Assembly (NCBI GenBank): GCA_020636255.1
Contig: JACJYE010000001.1
Coordinates: 934,233 to 998,232, forward strand
Length of the DNA stretch: 64,000 bases
Direction of reading: 5' to 3'
Source: Lewinellaceae bacterium
GTDB taxonomy: Bacteria; Bacteroidota; Bacteroidia; Chitinophagales; Saprospiraceae
The position numbers and the translations under genes are program-made. The notes beneath the pieces are model-generated. The model saw only the letters and a list, made by a program, of their open reading frames with translations, was not told the origin of the DNA and did not search any database. Positions 23,840 to 33,480 of this stretch are shown piece by piece (within the stretch, counting starts at the first letter, position 1; each line of letters begins with the position of its first letter).

Positions 23840-25513
23840 CTATTCGTGTTCAAAAAACTGTTCGGCGAAGGCCCCCAGTTCGTGGTATTTCTGGTAAACT
23901 GCTTCGTAGAGGGCAGCCTGTTCGGGCCTGGGGTGGTATTCCGCGTCGAAACCAGAGCCCATCTGTTGCATGGCGGCCGAAACGTCGCTGTATATGCCGG
24001 CAGTAGTGGCGGCGAACATAGCTGCCCCGAGGGCGCAGGCCTGCTCTGAGCGGGCGATCTTGATCGGGCGGTTGAGGATGTCGGCCATAGTTTGCATGAC
24101 GAAGGGTGATTTTTTCGCCACGCCGCCCAGCCCGATCACCCCTTTGATCGGCACACCTTCCTCCTGGAAGCGGTCGACGATCTTTTTGGCGCCGAAGCAG
24201 GTGGCTTCTACGAGGGCCCGGAAGATCATCGGGGCGCTGCTGCCCAGGCTGAGGCCGAAGATGGCGCCTTTAAGGGCCTGGTTGGCGTCGGGGGTGCGGC
24301 GCCCGTTGAGCCAGTCGAGCGCGACGACTCCGCTGGCTCCCGGCGTTATTTTTTCGGCGGCGGCCGTCAGCTCGGGTATGATGCGGCCAGCGGCTTCTTC
24401 GATGAGCTGTTGTTTCAGCTTATCGTCCAGCAGCTTACTCTTGCCGATGCCCTTTTCCAACGCCCAGGCCAGAATGCCTTTGAACCAGGCATAAACATCG
24501 CCGAAGGCCGACTGCCCGGCCTCCAGCCCGAGCATACCCGGAATGACGGATCCGTCGACCTGCCCGCAGATGCCGCTGACGAGCTTCTCTGCGCCGGCGC
24601 CCATAGGCGCCACCAGCATGTCGCAGGTGGAAGTACCCATAACCTTGCTGAGGTGGTAAGGTTCGATCTGCCCGCCGACGGCCCCCATGTGTGCGTCAAA
24701 AGCGCCGACGCTCACGACTACGCCAGTATGCAGGCCGAGGCGTTGCGCCCATTCGGCCGATAGCGTGCCGGCGGGTTCGTCGGAGGTATAGGTCTCTTTG
24801 TACAGCCGCTCCACCAGCCCGTCCAGCAGAGGGTCCAGAGCGTTAAAGAAGGCATTGGGCGGCAGCCCGCCGTAAGACTCATGCCAAAGCGCTTTGTGGC
24901 CGGCTGCGCAGCGGCTGCGCTTCATCTGGTGTACGTCGGTACCGCCCGACAGCAGGAAGGGTATCCAGTCGCAGTGCTCTACCCACGAGTAGGCGGCCTG
25001 GCGTATCCTGGCGTTGGCGCGCAGCGTTCTCAGTATCTTGGCCCAGAACCACTCGGAAGAATAGATGCCTCCCTCGTACTGGGTATAATCCACTTCCCAT
25101 TTGGAGGCCAACGCGTTGAGCTCCGCCGCTTCCCTGATGCCCGTGTGGTCTTTCCAGAGGATGAACATGGCGTCGGGGTCTTCTTCGAAGCCAGGCAGCA
25201 GCGCGAGGGGCCTCCCGGCCCTGTCGACGGCAACGGGCGTAGAGCCGGTCGTGTCGATGGCGATGCCGGCAACCTGGGCTGCAGCACCCGGCGGAGCCTG
25301 TGCGAGCGCTTCTTTAATGGACTGTTCCAGCCCTTCGACATAATCCAGCGGATGTTGCCGGAATTGGTTCGTGACGGGCTCGCAGTAAAGGCCGGCCCGC
25401 CAGCGGGGGTAATAAAAAACGGAACTGCCCGCTTCCATACCGTTACCGGTATCGACTATGACCGAGCGGACACTGTCGGTCCCAAAATCTACACCTATGA
25501 CAAAGTGGCTCAT
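23840..25513 (-). CDS. araB: Ribulokinase
   Basis: A 557-residue FGGY-family kinase that phosphorylates L-ribulose with ATP. The N-terminal FVIGVDFGTDSVRSVIVDT and the internal EQSIKEAL and GSTPVAVDRAGRPL segments are those of AraB-type ribulokinases. The C-terminal ATPase half has GLGGVAKKSPFVMQTMADIL. The first catabolic gene after the hybrid regulator, whose stop lies 31 bases upstream; a promoter could be either in that small gap or upstream of the regulator. Confidence 0.96.
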   Translation of the reverse strand: MSHFVIGVDFGTDSVRSVIVDTGNGMEAGSSVFYYPRWRAGLYCEPVTNQFRQHPLDYVEGLEQSIKEALAQAPPGAAAQVAGIAIDTTGSTPVAVDRAGRPLALLPGFEEDPDAMFILWKDHTGIREAAELNALASKWEVDYTQYEGGIYSSEWFWAKILRTLRANARIRQAAYSWVEHCDWIPFLLSGGTDVHQMKRSRCAAGHKALWHESYGGLPPNAFFNALDPLLDGLVERLYKETYTSDEPAGTLSAEWAQRLGLHTGVVVSVGAFDAHMGAVGGQIEPYHLSKVMGTSTCDMLVAPMGAGAEKLVSGICGQVDGSVIPGMLGLEAGQSAFGDVYAWFKGILAWALEKGIGKSKLLDDKLKQQLIEEAAGRIIPELTAAAEKITPGASGVVALDWLNGRRTPDANQALKGAIFGLSLGSSAPMIFRALVEATCFGAKKIVDRFQEEGVPIKGVIGLGGVAKKSPFVMQTMADILNRPIKIARSEQACALGAAMFAATTAGIYSDVSAAMQQMGSGFDAEYHPRPEQAALYEAVYQKYHELGAFAEQFFEHE

Positions 25514-25544
25514 AGATAAAAGAAGAAATTTAGTGTATAATTAA

Positions 25545-28500
25545 TCAGTTCAGACGGGAATCAAAAGCATTTGGGTTGATATTTGTGGCGCCGGAGTCAC
25601 AATTACTGGCATATTCACTGGGTGACATGCCGTAAAACTTCCTGAAGACCCTGCTGAAGTACTTCGGGTCGCTGAACCCGGTATTATAGGCCACCTCCGA
25701 GATGTTCACTTCTTTTTGCCGGAGCAGCTGCGCGGCTTTCTTCAATTTGAAGAAGTTAATGAAATCGGTGACGGACATATCGGTTAGCGACTTTATCTTT
25801 TTGTACAACAGGCTGCGGCTCATGCACATTTTGTTGGCAAACTGCCCGTGGGAAAATTCCTGGTCGGTATAATGGGTTTCCAGAATATGGTAGGCTTCTT
25901 TCAGGAATTTCTCATCCAGGGAGGAACAGGCTACCTCTTCCGGCAGGGGCGCCGGGCCTTTTCCGAACAGCAGCTTGAGCTGTTGCCTGGATCGGATCAG
26001 GTTGTTGATCCGGGCGATGAGGATGCGCAGGTTGAAAGGTTTTGGGACGTAATCGTCGGCGCCGCTTTCCAGCCCGTCCACCCAGTTTTCCACCATAGCT
26101 TTTGCGGTCAGCAGGATGATGGGGATATGAGAGGTCTGAATATTGTTTTTCAGGCGGCTGCATAGCTCGAGGCCATCAATATATGGCATCATAATGTCGC
26201 TGACGATCAGGTCGGGCGTGTATTTTTTGGCGTATTCGTAGCCATCTTTCCCGTTCTCTGCTTCCAGTATCCGGTACCGGTTTTCCAGGCTCTGGGCCAG
26301 AAAAGCCCGCAGGTCGTAATTGTCCTCTACGATGAGGACGAGCGGTTTGTCTTTTTCCGAGCGGTTGGGTATCACATACTTTTCCGGGGGCTGGTAAGAG
26401 AGGATATCTTCCGTCACCGAAGCTACGCGGGTAACGAGGTTGGATGGGCCCGGAGCCGCTTCGGAGGCGATCTCATCTTCGGAGAAGGCATTCCGGGAAT
26501 AGGGCAGGCGAACCGTGAAGACGGAGCCTTTGCCCGGCTGGCTGCTGGCCGAAATGTTGCCGTGCATCAGCTCGGCCAGTTCGCGCGTGAGGGCCAGGCC
26601 GATGCCCGAACCGTCCATCCTTGAATTTTCCGTTGAGGGGGCCTGGTAGAAGTGGTCGAAAATGTATAACAGGTGCTCTGCCTCTATGCCAATACCAGAG
26701 TCCCGGACCTCAATCTCCAGGTATTGGTGGCGGCCGTCGGCCGGTTCTTGCTTTTCGCAGTTCAGCGCCAGCGTGATCCGCCCTTTTTTCGGCGTATATT
26801 TAAAAGCATTGGAGAGCAGGTTGTACACGATGTTCTCCAGCTTTTCGGCGTCGAACCAGGCTTCGCCGGGCGGGTTCGCCAGGTGGAAGCTGTATTCGAT
26901 CTGCTGGTGTTCTGCAAGGTCCTGAAAGGAAAGGAAGATGTCTTTAACGAAGTCTACGAGCCTGCCTTTGGCGGCGCGCACACTGGTTTTCCCTTCTTCC
27001 AGCCGCCGGAAGTTCATGAGTTGGTTGATGAGGTGCAGCAGGCGCTGGGCGTTGCGGTTGATGATATGCAGGGTGCGGCGCACTTCCTCATCGCCGGTGA
27101 ACCGCTCCAGCAGGCTTTCGATAGGGTCGATGATCAGGGTGAGCGGTGTCCGGAACTCGTGGGAGATGTTGGTAAAAAAGCGCAGGCGGAGCTGGTTGAC
27201 CAGGCGCACCTTTTTGTTGAGGTCGATCAGCTGGTCGCGCTGCTGGGATATCTCCCCGTTTTTGGTTTCCAGTTCATGCTTTTGCTTTTCGATCAGCAAT
27301 TGCCGCTGTTCCAGCATGAGGTTGCTCTCCTGCAAGTTCTCGGCCTGAAGCTGAAGGGTCTCCTTTTGCAGTGCGATCTCTTTCGTCCGGCTGTTGACCA
27401 GTTGCTCCAGCTTTTTGGTCTGGGCATGCAGGTAATGGGTGCGCAGGCGGATATAACTTATGATACCGCCGGCCAATAAGAGCAGAAAGACAAAGCGGAA
27501 CCAGCCTGTCTCCCAAAAAGGGGGGTGGATGATGAATTTCAACTCGGATGGTATTTCCTGCCACTGCCCTTCACCATTGGAGGCCTTTACCCGAAAGGTG
27601 TATTCTCCGCCTTTCAGGTTGGTGTAACTGGCAAAGCGCCGGGAAGAAGGTACAGTTACCCAATGCTGGTCGACGCCTTCCATCTGGTAGGCGAACTGCA
27701 CCTTTTCCGGCTGGAAATAGTCCAATGTTGCAAATTCTATGGAAAAGACATTGTCTTTATAAGACAGGTTGACCATTTTAGCTTCCCCGATATTGGTGCG
27801 CAGGGGGATTTTGCCATGGTGTTTTTCCCCTACCTCCACGGGGCTGTTCAGTACGACCAGTTTGGTGAAGGCCGCTTTGGGCGAATAGGGGTAGTCTTTG
27901 AGCAGAGAAGGGTTGAAAAAGTTGAGCCCTTCGACGCCTCCGAAATACAGGTTGCCATCCGGGGCCTTGAAGGATGCCGACCAGTAGAACTGGTTGCTTA
28001 GCAGGCCATCGCCGGCATAAAAATTCTTGAACGTTTCCTTTTCGGGGTCAAAGCTCGACAGGCCGTAATCGGTGCTCAGCCATAACCGGCCGTCATTATC
28101 TTCTTCGATACAATAGATAACGTTGTTGCACAGCCCGTCCTTTTCATCGTAGGCATGGAACGACAGCGGGCTGCCAGCCTTTGGTTCGCAATAAGCGATG
28201 CCGTTGCCGTATGTCCCGATCCAGACCCTGCCCGCCTGGCTCTCCTTCAGGGCTGTGATGTAGTTGCCCGGCAGCGCGTTTTCACCGGCAGCGCCGGTAG
28301 AAAAGCACTGTACGGCGTCCTTGCCGAGGTTTGCTGCATTCCTGTCGATGCGGGAAGCGGGAAAGCGGAAAAGCCCTTTCCTGGTCCCTATCCAGTAATC
28401 GTTGCGGCTGTCGAGCAGGATACAGCCGACCTCCGTGATGTTGACGCCGGCCATTTCCTCGTTGATGTGGAAGATGCTGTTGGAAACCGGGTCGAGCATA

Positions 28501-29963
28501 CCCAGGCCGCTTTCGGTGCCGATGAGCAGAAATCCCCGGGGGTCTTCCTTGATAGAGGAGATAAAATCATTGGCACGCCCTTGTGCGGTGGGAGGCCCGA
28601 TGGCGTAATGTTCAAAGCTGTTGGCAGCATCGGTGGCCAGCTTGTTGAGGCCGTCGCCCCAGGTGCCTATCCACAGGTTGCCGTAGCTGTCGCGGAGGAT
28701 CGTAGTGATGAAATCACTGCTGATGCTTTGCGGGCGGTTGGGGTCGTGCCGGAAGTGGGCCGCCCGGCCATTATTCCGGTTGATCCTGTTAAGGCCGCCG
28801 CCAGCGGTGCCTACCCAGGCCACGGGGCCTTCTATCAGGATGGAATTGACGGTAGAATGGCTCAGGCCATTGGAGGCGCCCACATCCTGTACGATAGCGC
28901 CGAACTTGTGCTGGTTCAGGTTGTATTTGTTGACGCCTCCTTTTTCCGTGCCGATCCAGACGTTCCCGAATTCGTCGGCAAAAATGGAATTGATGAATTT
29001 ATTGTTGAGCTGCTGCCGCGTTCCGGCCCGTTCTGTTACCCCCAGGAATGTTCCGGACAGAGGCTGGTAGATGTTCAGGCCTCCCAGTGTCCCGATCAGT
29101 AAATTGTTTTCGGCATCCCGGCAGATGGCCGTCACTGAATTGTGGAGCAGGCTGCCTGGGTTGAAGGGGTCGTGCAGGAAGAGGCGTTCTTCGCCTCCAC
29201 GGATCGTATACCGGACCAGGCCCTGCGTCGTGCCGATCCAGATGTAGTCTTTTTCGGCCAGCAGTGTGAGCACCTGTGCCGATTGAAGGGACCGCAGGGG
29301 GATAGCGCGAAAGGCGCCGGTGCGGCGGTTCATTTCCCAAAGCCCGTTCCTGGAGCCTACCCAGAGCTTGTCGCCTCCTACAGGGGCGACCGCCGTTACG
29401 GAAATCCCGGCAAGCCCGGTCTGCTGCGTATTGAACTGAGCCTCGCCCGTGCCGGCGTTGTACTGGCTGATGGTTATGGCCAACAGGCCTTTGTTCTCGG
29501 CGCCGGCCCACATGGTACCCTCCTCATCACAATACAACGTATTGATGCTGGCCTGCCCGATGCCCGGCGACAACTCCTGGGCCTGGCAAAAGCGGCTGAA
29601 GGAGAGGTTAAAAATGCTGATGCCCTTCGCCGTGCCTACCCACAACAGGCCGTGCGGCCCCTCTGCGATGGCCTGTACAAAATTGTCGGGCAGGCCCACT
29701 TTGTCGTTTCCCGACTTAAAGGTGCGGAATTCGTAACCGTCGTAACGGCACAGGCCATTCCAGGTTGCAAACCACATAAAACCACGGCTATCCTTATATA
29801 TGTAGTCGACTGTATTCTGCGGGAGCCCTTCGTCAGTGGTAATGTATTCGAAGTGATAGGGGAATTCGGTGGCGTATAAGGAGTAAAAGGAACATAATAG
29901 GCATAGAGCAACCACACTCCGTACCAGGAGGGAACCTCGACTGTATACCGCTACTAGTTCCAT
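25545..29963 (-). CDS. Hybrid two-component regulator (HTCS) controlling the arabinan locus
   Basis: 1472 residues, all parts of a two-component system in one chain. An N-terminal signal/anchor precedes about 14 periplasmic two-component-propeller repeats (e.g. DSRGFMWFATWNGLCRYDG) to about 720 and a Y_Y_Y domain. A transmembrane helix lies near 820-840, followed by a coiled coil, HisKA with His935 (NISHEFRTPLTLI) and HATPase (DSGIGI, GSGIGLALTRELAEL). A receiver domain with Asp1256 (DLIVSDIMMP) and a C-terminal AraC HTH (about 1375-1455) complete it. HTCSs bind oligosaccharide in the periplasm and activate the adjacent SusCD operon. ATG 29963 is chosen because it begins a clean signal sequence. 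It is divergent from susC and upstream of araBDA, so arabinan fragments are the likely ligand. Confidence 0.95.
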   Translation of the reverse strand: MELVAVYSRGSLLVRSVVALCLLCSFYSLYATEFPYHFEYITTDEGLPQNTVDYIYKDSRGFMWFATWNGLCRYDGYEFRTFKSGNDKVGLPDNFVQAIAEGPHGLLWVGTAKGISIFNLSFSRFCQAQELSPGIGQASINTLYCDEEGTMWAGAENKGLLAITISQYNAGTGEAQFNTQQTGLAGISVTAVAPVGGDKLWVGSRNGLWEMNRRTGAFRAIPLRSLQSAQVLTLLAEKDYIWIGTTQGLVRYTIRGGEERLFLHDPFNPGSLLHNSVTAICRDAENNLLIGTLGGLNIYQPLSGTFLGVTERAGTRQQLNNKFINSIFADEFGNVWIGTEKGGVNKYNLNQHKFGAIVQDVGASNGLSHSTVNSILIEGPVAWVGTAGGGLNRINRNNGRAAHFRHDPNRPQSISSDFITTILRDSYGNLWIGTWGDGLNKLATDAANSFEHYAIGPPTAQGRANDFISSIKEDPRGFLLIGTESGLGMLDPVSNSIFHINEEMAGVNITEVGCILLDSRNDYWIGTRKGLFRFPASRIDRNAANLGKDAVQCFSTGAAGENALPGNYITALKESQAGRVWIGTYGNGIAYCEPKAGSPLSFHAYDEKDGLCNNVIYCIEEDNDGRLWLSTDYGLSSFDPEKETFKNFYAGDGLLSNQFYWSASFKAPDGNLYFGGVEGLNFFNPSLLKDYPYSPKAAFTKLVVLNSPVEVGEKHHGKIPLRTNIGEAKMVNLSYKDNVFSIEFATLDYFQPEKVQFAYQMEGVDQHWVTVPSSRRFASYTNLKGGEYTFRVKASNGEGQWQEIPSELKFIIHPPFWETGWFRFVFLLLLAGGIISYIRLRTHYLHAQTKKLEQLVNSRTKEIALQKETLQLQAENLQESNLMLEQRQLLIEKQKHELETKNGEISQQRDQLIDLNKKVRLVNQLRLRFFTNISHEFRTPLTLIIDPIESLLERFTGDEEVRRTLHIINRNAQRLLHLINQLMNFRRLEEGKTSVRAAKGRLVDFVKDIFLSFQDLAEHQQIEYSFHLANPPGEAWFDAEKLENIVYNLLSNAFKYTPKKGRITLALNCEKQEPADGRHQYLEIEVRDSGIGIEAEHLLYIFDHFYQAPSTENSRMDGSGIGLALTRELAELMHGNISASSQPGKGSVFTVRLPYSRNAFSEDEIASEAAPGPSNLVTRVASVTEDILSYQPPEKYVIPNRSEKDKPLVLIVEDNYDLRAFLAQSLENRYRILEAENGKDGYEYAKKYTPDLIVSDIMMPYIDGLELCSRLKNNIQTSHIPIILLTAKAMVENWVDGLESGADDYVPKPFNLRILIARINNLIRSRQQLKLLFGKGPAPLPEEVACSSLDEKFLKEAYHILETHYTDQEFSHGQFANKMCMSRSLLYKKIKSLTDMSVTDFINFFKLKKAAQLLRQKEVNISEVAYNTGFSDPKYFSRVFRKFYGMSPSEYASNCDSGATNINPNAFDSRLN

Positions 29964-30351
29964 AGTCAATAATTTTGTCGCCAGATATGCCCCCTTTATG
30001 CTGCCAGCTTCCAAAATGGCCCGGCATAACCTGCCTTTTACTGTTTCTGTACGCGAAATTTCATCTTTTATGGCGGGAAATAACAAAATTTATCTCTCAA
30101 AATAGCCAAAATACTACAAACCAAATGTGGTATTACGGAATAATCCACCTACTATACGAAATAGTCCACCCTGATGCTTTCCGCCCCTCCTACCTTTAAG
30201 CCTGAATTTTGCCATTTGACTGTGTTGTAAAATTTTATTGGCTTGTGAAAAGCAGTAGCCAAATAATGATGACAACAGGTGGCTGTGTGATAGCGGCCCA
30301 GCCAACGGCTGTTCTTTTGGATTTTTAATTCACAAACCAAACCCACTCACT
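29964..30351. promoter_or_regulatory. Divergent control region between HTCS regulator and susC
   Basis: 388 AT-rich bases, the only sizeable AT-rich stretch of the locus. They must hold the promoters for both directions. Two direct repeats at 30139-30170 (listed separately) are candidate regulator sites. TATTTTG and TAAATTTTG words on the minus strand around 30065-30115 approach the -7 consensus but none matches exactly. Confidence 0.55.
30139..30170 (+). promoter_or_regulatory. Candidate AraC-type operator: direct repeat 21 bp apart
   Basis: AATAATCCACC (30139-30149) and AATAGTCCACC (30160-30170) differ at one base and are spaced 21 bp centre to centre, two helical turns on the same face. 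AraC-family proteins bind such direct repeats. The position, 182 bp before susC and in the gap shared with the HTCS gene, fits regulator binding. Confidence 0.5.
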
Positions 30352-33300
30352 ATGCTAAAAGCAGTACTAACCGGATTATGCCTGGCCCTTCCGCGTTCGA
30401 AATGGAAGGCCAAAACGGTGGGCCTGGCCGCTGCTATGTTGCTGAGCGTTTTCGCACAGGCTCAGAATAAGGCCATCAGCGGAACGGTCACGTCCGCATC
30501 CAGCCAGGAGCCGTTGATCGGGGCTACCGTGCTTATTAAACATTCCAGCTCGGGTACGATCACCGATGCGGACGGCAGTTACCAGATAACGGCCTCCGAC
30601 AAGGATACCCTTGTTTTTTCCTACACCGGATACCTGCCGGTGGAAATAGCGGTAGCTGGCAGAACTACCATCGACATACAACTGGATGTGAACGTAGCAT
30701 TGCTCGACGAGATCGTAGTGGTGGGGTACGGTACACAGCGAAAATCTGACCTGACCGGCTCCGTATCCGTGATCAGTACGAGCGACATGGAAAAATACGC
30801 AACCAATGACGTGGCTCAGTTGCTGCAGGGCCGCGCGCCCGGTATTGCCGTCAACAGCGACGGCCATCCCGGAGCATTCCCCAGGGTGCGCATACGCGGC
30901 ATCGGGACCTTCGGCAACGCCGAGCCGCTCTACGTGATCGACGGCGTGCCGATCGGGACAACACCCCGCGACTTCAACCCTAACGACATCGAGTCGGTAC
31001 AGATCCTCAAGGATGCTTCCGCCGGCGCCATCTATGGTTCACGCGCAGCCAACGGGGTCGTGATCATCACCACCAAAAAAGGTAAGAAAAACACACCGCT
31101 TAGGGTCGAATACAATGCTTACTACGGCATCGATAAGGTCTGGCAGGACATACCGGTGCTGGCCCGCGAGCAGTACCAGATGCTGAACAACGAGTCGCAG
31201 CTCAACGGCGGCGAAACCGTTGCGCCCGGCAATGACCCCAATGACCCCCTGTATATCGACAATATCGATACCGACTGGCAGGCAGAGGGCTTCCAGACAG
31301 GGCACCGCCAGAACCATAACCTCACCTTCTCAGGGGGTGGCGATTACCTGACGTATAACCTCTCGCTCGACTATTTCGGCAACGACGGCACCCTGGCGGG
31401 CAACGGCCCGACCTACGACCGCTACTCCGTGCGGGTGAACACCGAAGCGGAAAAAGGGATCTTTAAAGTGGGGCAGTCACTGTATTACACCCACTCCAAC
31501 GAGAACCTGCTGGCCTACGAAGGGCTCCTGCTGGCAGGCGGGCGGCCTACGCTCATCGGCGACCTGATCGTGGCCATCCCTACGATGCCGGTTTATGACC
31601 CCGACCGCAAGGGCGGCTTCGGCGGCACCTCGTCGGCTGTCGAAAGGGCCATTTCGCTGAACGTGATCGGGCTGAACAGCCTGATCGAAGATTTCGTAGA
31701 CGTCGACCGCATGTTTGGCGTCACCTATGGGGAGCTGACACTGCTCAACCGGAATGGCAATTCGCTGAAGTACAAGCTGAACCTGAGCTACGACCGGACG
31801 CTGACGCGCGACTTCCACTTCCAGCCCGCCTTCGACCTGGGGTTCTTCTTCCAGAAAGATGTGCCCGCGCTGGACGATGGGAGCAGGGTGTTTACGACCG
31901 GGCTGGTGGAGAATACGCTGAATTTTGAAAAACAGGCCGGCAACCACCAGCTGAGCGTCCTGGTAGGGCAGATGTACCAGGAGGGCAGCTTATTGCAGCG
32001 CAGCGGGTATTCGGAGCAACTGCCTGAGCCCTACTTCCCGGTGCTGAACAACGGCACGAACAAAACCGCCAGCGGCTTCGAAACGCGGAACGTCCTCCTG
32101 TCGTACCTCGGCCGCATCAATTACAGCTTCGCCGACCGCTACCTGATCACCGCTACCATCCGCCGCGACGGGTCGTCGCGTTTTGCGCCCTCCAACCGCT
32201 ATGGCAACTTCCCCTCCGTGGCCGTGGCATGGAAACTGCACAACGAGGCCTTCCTGAACCTGCCCGACGCCGTGTCGGAGCTTAAGCTGCGCGCCAGCTA
32301 TGGTAAACTGGGCAACCAGGAGATCGGCGAGTACCTCTATTCACCGAGCATCAACGCCAATATCCTCTACAACTTCAACGGGCAGCGGGTCGTCGGCGGG
32401 CTGCAGACGCAGATCGTTTCCGAAGATATCAAATGGGAAACCAAAACCACCACGAATGTCGGCCTGGACCTGGCCTTCCTGCAAGGCCGGTTTGCGCTGT
32501 CGGCAGAATACTACGATAGCGAAACCGAAGACATCCTCGTCGGGGTGCCCATCGCCGAGTCGAACGGGGCGACCAACACGCCCATCGTCAATGCCGGCAT
32601 CCTGAAGAACTCGGGGCTGGATTTCACCGCTACTTATCGCCAGCTCGAAGGCGCGTTCCAATTTGATGTTTCCGCCAACGTGGCCACCCTGTCGAACGAA
32701 GTCGTGGCCCTCGGCGGCAACGACGAGCCCATCTTCGGCATCGGTTCGATCACCGAAGTGGGCAGCGAGATCGGGCAGCATTACGGCTGGGATGTGGAAG
32801 GCATCTTCCAGAGCCAGGCTGAGATCGAAGCTCACGCTTTCCAAAATGCAAATACGGCCCCTGGCGACCTGATGTTCAGAGACGTTAACGAAGATGGCGT
32901 CATCGATGCCGACGACCGTACTTACCTGGGCAGCGCCATCCCGAGCCTGTACTACGGCTTCAACTTCAACGCCACATACAAAAACTTCGACTTTACGCTC
33001 TTCGCCAGCGGCGCTTCCGGTTACCTTATCTACGGCAGGCTGTACCGCGACCTGATGCACACCCAGGGTTACATCAACTACCACGAAGATGCGCTGAACC
33101 GTTGGACGCCCCAAAACACCAATACCGATGTACCGCGCCTGGTAGCCGGCGACCCGAATGAAAACGCCCGGGACTCCAACAGGGAAGGCTGGCTGCAGGA
33201 CGGCGCACACCTGAGGGTCAATACCGTTTCGCTGGGGTACACCTTCCCAAGCGGGTTGATCCCCTACCTGAGCCGGCTTCGCATTTACGCTACCATCCAG

Positions 33301-33453
33301 AACCTGTACTCCTTCCAGGCTTACAAAGGGTTCAACCCCGACTTCGTTTCCCGGGACCTCCTGAATAACCCCAGCATCTTTGAGCCGGGTTTCGATTTCG
33401 GTTCGTTCCCAAAACCGCGCACCTTCCTCTTTGGCGTACAGGTAGCGTTTTAA
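30352..33453 (+). CDS. SusC-like TonB-dependent outer-membrane transporter
   Basis: 1033 residues. After a long signal peptide comes a carboxypeptidase-regulatory-like domain (AISGTVTSASSQEPLIGATV, DADGSYQIT). The SusC/RagA plug signature (EIVVVGYGTQRKSDLTGSVS; YGSRAANGVVIITTKKGK) and a 22-strand barrel ending in an aromatic terminal strand (FGVQVAF) follow. It imports glycan fragments through the outer membrane using TonB energy. It is paired with the SusD gene 28 bases downstream and lies divergent to the HTCS gene. Given the enzymes downstream, arabino-oligosaccharides are the probable cargo. Confidence 0.96.
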   Translation: MLKAVLTGLCLALPRSKWKAKTVGLAAAMLLSVFAQAQNKAISGTVTSASSQEPLIGATVLIKHSSSGTITDADGSYQITASDKDTLVFSYTGYLPVEIAVAGRTTIDIQLDVNVALLDEIVVVGYGTQRKSDLTGSVSVISTSDMEKYATNDVAQLLQGRAPGIAVNSDGHPGAFPRVRIRGIGTFGNAEPLYVIDGVPIGTTPRDFNPNDIESVQILKDASAGAIYGSRAANGVVIITTKKGKKNTPLRVEYNAYYGIDKVWQDIPVLAREQYQMLNNESQLNGGETVAPGNDPNDPLYIDNIDTDWQAEGFQTGHRQNHNLTFSGGGDYLTYNLSLDYFGNDGTLAGNGPTYDRYSVRVNTEAEKGIFKVGQSLYYTHSNENLLAYEGLLLAGGRPTLIGDLIVAIPTMPVYDPDRKGGFGGTSSAVERAISLNVIGLNSLIEDFVDVDRMFGVTYGELTLLNRNGNSLKYKLNLSYDRTLTRDFHFQPAFDLGFFFQKDVPALDDGSRVFTTGLVENTLNFEKQAGNHQLSVLVGQMYQEGSLLQRSGYSEQLPEPYFPVLNNGTNKTASGFETRNVLLSYLGRINYSFADRYLITATIRRDGSSRFAPSNRYGNFPSVAVAWKLHNEAFLNLPDAVSELKLRASYGKLGNQEIGEYLYSPSINANILYNFNGQRVVGGLQTQIVSEDIKWETKTTTNVGLDLAFLQGRFALSAEYYDSETEDILVGVPIAESNGATNTPIVNAGILKNSGLDFTATYRQLEGAFQFDVSANVATLSNEVVALGGNDEPIFGIGSITEVGSEIGQHYGWDVEGIFQSQAEIEAHAFQNANTAPGDLMFRDVNEDGVIDADDRTYLGSAIPSLYYGFNFNATYKNFDFTLFASGASGYLIYGRLYRDLMHTQGYINYHEDALNRWTPQNTNTDVPRLVAGDPNENARDSNREGWLQDGAHLRVNTVSLGYTFPSGLIPYLSRLRIYATIQNLYSFQAYKGFNPDFVSRDLLNNPSIFEPGFDFGSFPKPRTFLFGVQVAF

Positions 33454-33480
33454 TTGATCACACGAGGAAAAAAATAAGCC

